A stretch of DNA of 9,775 nt. Origin: Acidobacteriota bacterium. Its GTDB lineage: Bacteria > Acidobacteriota > Terriglobia > Terriglobales > Acidobacteriaceae. The translations under genes and the position numbers were made by a program. The stretch spans positions 1 to 9,775 of the forward strand of contig JAJZHR010000053.1 in the NCBI GenBank assembly GCA_021810815.1, written 5' to 3'. The notes below the pieces were generated by a model. It did no database searches, was not told the DNA's origin, and saw only the letters and a list, made by a program, of their open reading frames with translations. Shown piece after piece: positions 6,217 through 9,775 of the stretch (position 1 is its first letter; every line of letters begins with the position of its first letter).

Positions 6217-6227
6217 AGGGAATGATG

Positions 6228-6255
6228 ATCGGAATGCCTCCCCTTGCATTCCGAT
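6228..6255 (+). terminator. Terminator-like hairpin after the sigma/anti-sigma operon
   Basis: ATCGGAATGC (6228-6237) and GCATTCCGAT (6246-6255) form a perfect 10-bp stem with an 8-nt loop, starting 11 nt after the anti-sigma stop. The following tract, GCTCCTTTCG, has only a short T-run, so termination may be partial. It is well placed to end the operon. Confidence 0.6.
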
Positions 6256-6272
6256 GCTCCTTTCGATAGGAT
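6244..6272 (+). promoter_or_regulatory. Possible promoter for the small ORF/leader before shikimate kinase
   Basis: TTGCAT (6244-6249), a 17-nt spacer and TAGGAT (6267-6272) have promoter-like spacing with moderate matches (3/6 and 4/6 to the sigma-70 consensus). Transcription would start near 6280, almost at the ATG of the 33-codon ORF, giving a leaderless or nearly leaderless message. It overlaps the preceding hairpin. Confidence 0.25.
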
Positions 6273-6282
6273 TTAAATCAGG

Positions 6283-6384
6283 ATGAACGCACGCAACTTT
6301 ACCAACGTTTCCTTTACCTGCCGCTATTGGCGCACCTCTGCGGCCATGGCGGTCTGGGAACGTGCGCATCTGAGAGACTTCTAG
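6283..6384 (+). CDS. Short ORF of 33 codons, possible leader peptide or small protein
   Basis: I do not recognise this as a known protein. It reads MNARNFTNVSFTCRYWRTS and then AAMAVWERAHLRDF, with six aromatic residues (F6, F11, Y15, W16, W25, F33). The start ATG follows AGG directly, and a TAGGA lies about 11 nt upstream, so initiation could be leaderless or weak. It ends 34 nt before a perfect terminator hairpin (6419-6452), and the next gene is shikimate kinase. Third positions are mostly G/C but the frame is short, so coding is uncertain. It may be a regulatory leader peptide, a small protein, or part of a non-coding RNA. Confidence 0.35.
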   Translation: MNARNFTNVSFTCRYWRTSAAMAVWERAHLRDF

Positions 6385-6418
6385 CAGCACCCTCGAAGAG
6401 AACACCACCGGGATTGCC

Positions 6419-6452
6419 AAAAGGGCCGCGACGCATATGTCGCGGCCCTTTT
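6419..6452 (+). terminator. Strong intrinsic terminator hairpin (14-bp perfect stem)
   Basis: AAAAGGGCCGCGAC (6419-6432), a GCATAT loop (6433-6438) and GTCGCGGCCCTTTT (6439-6452) form a perfect 14-bp stem with A4 at the left foot and T4 at the right foot. It would work in either direction. It ends the short unit starting near 6280 and lies 79 nt before the shikimate kinase start. Confidence 0.85.
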
Positions 6453-6531
6453 GCGTTGCCCTTTCACTTGTTAGCAGGTTCCACCCACCCAAACCGGGTA
6501 CCCCACCGGCCACGCAACAGCGGAGAAAGCA

Positions 6532-7242
6532 ATGACCAGCACGTTGCAGGATCTGGAAGAAGAAATCACAGCAGCCTCCATTCCCAGCGAAGCCGCAGAA
6601 ACGCTCCTCGACTCCTCCAACGCTCCGCAAACGCTCCCCGCGCAGCCCTTGCGCGCGCAGCCCGTACAATTGTTCCATCCCATGCGCTCCGCCCCCCCCA
6701 CCTACGCAAAGCCAGGAACCGGCGCCGTGCGTCGCGTTGTGCTCACCGGCTACATGGGCGCGGGCAAGACGACGGTAGGCCGCCTGCTGGCCGCCCGCAT
6801 CGGGTGGGAATTCGTCGATCTGGACGAACTCATCGAGCAGCGCACAGGAAAAGCCATCGCCGACATCATTCTGCACGACAGCGAGCCGGCCTTCCGGCGC
6901 ATCGAGTCGCAGGCTCTGGTCGTCGCTCTCGGCAGGCGCGATGCCGTGCTCGCCCTGGGCGGAGGAGCCGCCGAGTCGCTGACCAACCGGCTGCTGCTGG
7001 AGCAGACTCCGGCCACGCTGAACGTCTTCCTCGACGCTCCCTTCGATGTGCTGCTGCAGCGCTGCAAAACGCAGAGCAACGCCGCGGTGCGCCCCATCCT
7101 GTTCGACCCGGCTGCGGCAGAGTCGCGCTTCCAGACGCGGCTCCCGCTCTACCGCCGCATCGCCGGCCTGACCCTGGAAACCTCGGCGCAGGACGCCGAC
7201 GCGACGGTGGATGCCCTGCTGGCAGCTCTGGCACCCAGCTAG
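6532..7242 (+). CDS. aroK: Shikimate kinase with an N-terminal extension
   Basis: This cytoplasmic enzyme phosphorylates shikimate to shikimate 3-phosphate with ATP in the chorismate pathway. In the 236-aa product the kinase starts near residue 66. Walker A is GYMGAGKTT (73-81), Mg/shikimate-site D96 and D98 are in FVDLDELIEQRTGKAI, R122 is in FRRIE, and GGG is at 143-145. R186 lies in the lid (RPIL) and R202 before LPLYRR, the shikimate-binding arginine position. The first 65 or so residues are a Pro/Ala-rich, acidic-start extension not found in the usual ~170-aa enzyme. The start at 6532 has GGAG 6 nt upstream, while a start at M51 (6682) has no ribosome-binding site, so the long form is preferred. 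No other aro genes are in view. No promoter was recognised between the terminator at 6419-6452 and the start. Confidence 0.93.
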   Translation: MTSTLQDLEEEITAASIPSEAAETLLDSSNAPQTLPAQPLRAQPVQLFHPMRSAPPTYAKPGTGAVRRVVLTGYMGAGKTTVGRLLAARIGWEFVDLDELIEQRTGKAIADIILHDSEPAFRRIESQALVVALGRRDAVLALGGGAAESLTNRLLLEQTPATLNVFLDAPFDVLLQRCKTQSNAAVRPILFDPAAAESRFQTRLPLYRRIAGLTLETSAQDADATVDALLAALAPS

Positions 7243-7421
7243 TGCGACGCGCAAGCCGCCGCCGCAAATCCGGCTGGAGCCGCATGGATGCAAATCCGAT
7301 GGAAACTCTCGCTGGCGCGCAGCGCGTGAGGTAGGCTTGTGTTGCGGCCTGCGCATCTTACGTCACTGATCCGAAAGGCAACCCCATCGCCGAACCATCC
7401 AATCCCGCAGATCTGGCTCAT
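7243..7421. other. Spacer between shikimate kinase and the AI-2E permease
   Basis: These 179 nt hold no strong terminator. The nonamer GCAAATCCG occurs twice, about 26 nt apart, between 7263 and 7300. The last 87 nt are an open continuation of the permease frame (ending PSNPADLAH before the GTG) and may be coding if a non-standard start is used. Confidence 0.5.
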
Positions 7422-8468
7422 GTGAGGGTTCGTTCGCGGTCCCGGCGCGGCGACGTCGTCTTCACCATTTTCCTGCTGGTGGGGCTGTATGTCTGCTGGC
7501 TGGTGCGCGAAGTCCTCCTCATGGTCTACGTCAGCGGCTTGTTCGCCGTCATCCTTTCGCCCGTGCTGCTGTGGATTGAGCGGATGAAATTCTTTGGCCG
7601 CCAGCCCGGCAGGCCCATGGCCGTGGCGATCCTGGTGGTGGCGGTGACGACCGCTCTGGCAAGCTTCTTCTTCTTCGCCCTGCCGCCGGGGGTGCATGAC
7701 CTGAGAGACTTCGTCACCGAGCTGCCGGACCGCGGCACCTCTCTGATGCTGCGCGCGCGGCATATCCCCTTCGTCAAAAGCATTGACCTGTCGCGCATCT
7801 CCGCGACGCTGGAAAACGGAGCCTCCAGCGCTGCGGGATACCTCATCTCCTCCTTTCCGGTCTGGGCGAGCCGGGCCTTCGACATCGTGACCACTCTGGT
7901 CCTGATGGTCTACTTCATGCTCGAGGGCGATGCCGCCTACCAGTGGTTCCTGTCCTTCTTCCCCGCGGACAGGCGCAGGCGGCTGGACCTGACCCTTCGC
8001 AGGGCAGACATCCGCATCGGCAACTGGCTGCTGGCGCAGGGGTCGCTGATGGCGATCCTCTGGCTGTGCAGCACCATCGTCTTCGGCTTCATGCACCTGC
8101 GCTACTACTTCCTTCTGGGCGTGCTGATGGGGCTGGCGAACATCGTCCCCGTCGCCGGCGGCATGATCACCATCGGGCTCGCGATCATCGTCGCAGCCAT
8201 CGACTCCTGGGGCAAGGTGCTGGGCGTGGCCATCTTCTATGCGATCTACACGCAGATCGAAAACGCCTACCTGACGCCGCGCATCATGCGCGACAGGGTG
8301 AACCTGGCAGGACTGGCCGTCATCATCGCTCTTCTCTTCGGAGCATCCTTCGCTGGCATCGCCGGCGCTCTGGTCGCCGTTCCCACTGCCGCTCTGGTGT
8401 CGGTCCTGATCGACGAATACCTGGTGCAGAAGGACGCTCCCGGCGTCGACCAGGCCACAAACTATTGA
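7422..8468 (+). CDS. AI-2E family transporter (UPF0118 / YdiK-like permease)
   Basis: This polytopic inner-membrane protein belongs to PF01594. Members have been linked to AI-2 export or to sodium/proton antiport, but the substrate of this one is unknown. It has about eight hydrophobic segments, starting with VVFTIFLLVGLYVCWLV and LMVYVSGLFAVILSPVLLWI. Family marks are LMGLANIVPVAGGMITIG, the near-invariant QIENAYLTPRIM, and the end block GLAVIIALLFGASFAGIAGA followed by LVAVPTAALVSVL. Length (348 aa) is typical. Start choice is unsure: the GTG at 7422 has no good ribosome-binding site. The frame stays open back to a stop at 7332-7334 and contains no ATG, GTG or TTG before 7422. A GAAAGG at 7373-7378 sits at normal distance from an in-frame ATC (7386). 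The gene is separated from shikimate kinase by 179 nt and from haem O synthase by 58 nt. Confidence 0.9.
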   Translation: MRVRSRSRRGDVVFTIFLLVGLYVCWLVREVLLMVYVSGLFAVILSPVLLWIERMKFFGRQPGRPMAVAILVVAVTTALASFFFFALPPGVHDLRDFVTELPDRGTSLMLRARHIPFVKSIDLSRISATLENGASSAAGYLISSFPVWASRAFDIVTTLVLMVYFMLEGDAAYQWFLSFFPADRRRRLDLTLRRADIRIGNWLLAQGSLMAILWLCSTIVFGFMHLRYYFLLGVLMGLANIVPVAGGMITIGLAIIVAAIDSWGKVLGVAIFYAIYTQIENAYLTPRIMRDRVNLAGLAVIIALLFGASFAGIAGALVAVPTAALVSVLIDEYLVQKDAPGVDQATNY

Positions 8469-8526
8469 ATAGCCTCCCACGCAGCCGTGGCTGCCCCGCT
8501 CTTTGTTATGCTGAGAGCAGCCCACC

Positions 8527-9531
8527 GTGATCCCCGCAATGCAAAATTCCGCTGTCGCTCCAAGCGATCCAGACCAGAGCGTTCCCTGCCAGGAGAGAGC
8601 GCCTCTCCGCTCCGCAGCCGTCGTTCCCGCTGCCCGCCACACCCTGCTCTCCGACTACAAGGAACTCTTCAAGGTCCGCGTCACCACCCTGGTCATCATC
8701 ACGGCCTGGGCCGGCTTCTATCTCGGCTCGCTGCGCTCTGGTATTTCAAGCTGGAACCCCGGCCTGTGGAGCACGCTGCTCGGCATCGGCCTCGTCTCCT
8801 GCGGATCCAGCGCGCTCAATCAGGTGCTCGAGCGCAAGTCCGACGCCCTGATGCGCCGGACCCTGGACAGGCCGCTCGCCACTGGCCGCATCAGCCTTCC
8901 CCACGGCGTCATCGTCGGCCTGCTGGCCATCGTCCTCGGCTCGCTGTCCCTCGCCTGGCGGACGAACCCGCTCACCGGATTTCTTACACTGCTGACAGCG
9001 GTCTGCTACGTTGGCGTGTACACGCCGCTGAAGCGGCACACCACGCTAGCGACGTTCATCGGGGCGTTTCCAGGAGCCATGCCTCCGCTGCTCGGATGGA
9101 CGGCCGCGCGCGGCGTCATCGAGTGGCCCGCCGTCGCCCTCTTCGCCATCCTCTTCGTCTGGCAGTTCCCCCACTTCATGGCCATCGCATGGCTCTATCG
9201 CGAGGACTATGGGCGCGCCGGAATCCGCATGCTGCCTGTGGTCGAGCCGGACGGCTGGTCCACCGTGGCACAGGCCCTTGCCTACGCGGTGCTGATGATT
9301 CCCGTCAGCCTGGTGCCTGTGTACCTGGGCACCGCAGGCTACATCTATGGCGCAATCGCCCTGCTGCTGGGCATCGGCTATCTGACCTACACCATCCGCT
9401 TCTCCCGCATCACGCGCGACCCTGAAGATCCATCCTCACGGATTCCCGCGCGGGAGCTGCTGCGAGCAAGCGTCATCTACCTTCCCCTTCTGCTCATGGC
9501 GATGATGCTCGACGCCAAAGGCTGGCGCTGA
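8527..9531 (+). CDS. ctaB: Protoheme IX farnesyltransferase (haem O synthase)
   Basis: This inner-membrane UbiA-family prenyltransferase transfers a farnesyl group to haem b to make haem O for terminal oxidases. Signature blocks are clear. ALNQVLERKSDALMRRTLDR followed by PL is the prenyl-diphosphate-binding region, in the COX10-like form with Glu in place of the first Asp. YTPLKRHTTLATFIGAFPGA followed by MPPLLGW comes next, and WQFPHFMAIAWLYREDYGRA then GIRMLP closes the set. Multiple membrane helices fill the 334-aa product, a typical length with a slightly long N terminus. The start is either the GTG at 8527 (GAGAG 9 nt upstream) or the ATG at 8539 (no clear site); I list the longer. No oxidase or ctaA gene lies inside the window. 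The next ORF begins 4 nt after the stop, so co-transcription is likely. Confidence 0.95.
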   Translation: MIPAMQNSAVAPSDPDQSVPCQERAPLRSAAVVPAARHTLLSDYKELFKVRVTTLVIITAWAGFYLGSLRSGISSWNPGLWSTLLGIGLVSCGSSALNQVLERKSDALMRRTLDRPLATGRISLPHGVIVGLLAIVLGSLSLAWRTNPLTGFLTLLTAVCYVGVYTPLKRHTTLATFIGAFPGAMPPLLGWTAARGVIEWPAVALFAILFVWQFPHFMAIAWLYREDYGRAGIRMLPVVEPDGWSTVAQALAYAVLMIPVSLVPVYLGTAGYIYGAIALLLGIGYLTYTIRFSRITRDPEDPSSRIPARELLRASVIYLPLLLMAMMLDAKGWR

Positions 9532-9535
9532 TCCC

Positions 9536-9775
9536 ATGCCAAAGCACGACGCCATCACCGAGATCCAAACAGGAGCAAGGCCGGGAGAAGACACCCGACT
9601 GCTTCTGCGCACCGGCGCAGGCTGCTGGGCTGCGGGACTGCTCTCTGCGGCTCTGATGCTGACCGTCTTCGGCGGAGTGACCCGCCAGGGCCCGCACACC
9701 AACTCCGGCTGGCTCGCCCTGATGGTCGCGATGATGTGCCTTCCCTTCGGCACGATCCTCATGGCGCTTGGCACC
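9536..9775 (+). CDS. Hypothetical small membrane protein (3' end beyond the window)
   Basis: I do not recognise this family from the visible 80 residues. It begins MPKHDAITEIQTGARPGEDT, then has a first hydrophobic stretch (GAGCWAAGLLSAALMLTVFG), a short polar link (GVTRQGPHTNSG) and a second hydrophobic stretch (WLALMVAMMCLPFGTILMAL). This predicts at least two membrane helices with the N terminus probably in the cytoplasm. It starts 4 nt after the haem O synthase stop and lacks a strong ribosome-binding site, so it is probably translated by coupling. The position suggests a role near haem/oxidase assembly, but this is inference from context only. Confidence 0.6.
   Translation, partial: MPKHDAITEIQTGARPGEDTRLLLRTGAGCWAAGLLSAALMLTVFGGVTRQGPHTNSGWLALMVAMMCLPFGTILMALGT

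Noticed and set aside
5899..7356. Minus-strand open frame of 485 codons across anti-sigma and shikimate kinase
   Set aside because: It is opposite two well-supported genes and the terminator; composition is typical of a GC-rich shadow frame.
8477..8494. Overlapping hairpins (CCACG/CGTGG and GCAGC/GCTGC) after the permease stop
   Set aside because: Stems are only 5 bp, mutually exclusive and not followed by a T-run; too weak to call a terminator.
7239..8642. Minus-strand open frame of 467 codons opposite the permease
   Set aside because: The His/Asp/Gln/Glu-rich translation is the usual antisense image of a membrane protein gene.
9269..9284. TGGCAC-N6-TTGC resembling a sigma-54 promoter
   Set aside because: The spacing is one base too long and it lies inside the haem O synthase coding sequence.
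1..9775. CRISPR array, transposase, tRNA or rRNA genes
   Set aside because: No regularly spaced direct repeats with unique spacers, no transposase-like ORF with flanking inverted repeats, and no recognisable tRNA or rRNA sequence.

Overview
The window reads as an ordinary chromosomal stretch from a GC-rich bacterium, most likely an acidobacterium (Terriglobia/Acidobacteriaceae-like). That placement is an inference. It rests on the gene mix (type IV pilus/T2SS inner-membrane protein, HpnI-like GT21 glycosyltransferase, CxC bacilliredoxin, ECF sigma plus zinc anti-sigma, AI-2E permease, haem O synthase), GC-rich third codon positions and the style of the intergenic hairpins. No mobile element, CRISPR array, rRNA or tRNA gene was found.

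Layout. Positions 1-2480 lie on the minus strand: a PilC/GspF-family protein (3' end cut by the window edge), with an HpnI-like glycosyltransferase upstream of it. From about 2689 genes run on the plus strand: a BrxA/BrxB bacilliredoxin, a stem-loop-bearing spacer, and a sigma-54-dependent AAA+ activator with no sensor domain. Positions 4321-5224 are gene-poor. They contain a degenerate 15-bp tandem repeat and a small minus-strand gene (56 aa) with a strong ribosome-binding site. An ECF sigma factor and its zinc-binding anti-sigma factor follow, overlapping by ATGA and closed by a terminator-like hairpin. Next comes a short unit of about 170 nt with a 33-codon ORF and a perfect 14-bp terminator hairpin, ahead of an N-terminally extended shikimate kinase. 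The window ends with an AI-2E-family permease, haem O synthase, and the start of an unrecognised small membrane protein that follows haem O synthase closely.

Functional picture. The sigma/anti-sigma pair is a stress-response switch. The sigma-54 activator is a second regulator whose input cannot be seen here. The bacilliredoxin acts in thiol redox repair. The glycosyltransferase probably decorates a membrane lipid (hopanoid or ceramide-like). Shikimate kinase and haem O synthase serve central aromatic and respiratory biosynthesis. No single dedicated pathway spans the window.

Most worth a second look: the small ORF plus terminator before shikimate kinase; the two 15-bp-period repeats (one inside the glycosyltransferase gene, one intergenic) that share a similar core; the 56-aa protein; and palindromes next to the ribosome-binding sites of the bacilliredoxin and the sigma-54 activator. 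I found no convincing evidence of a wholly new multi-gene system.
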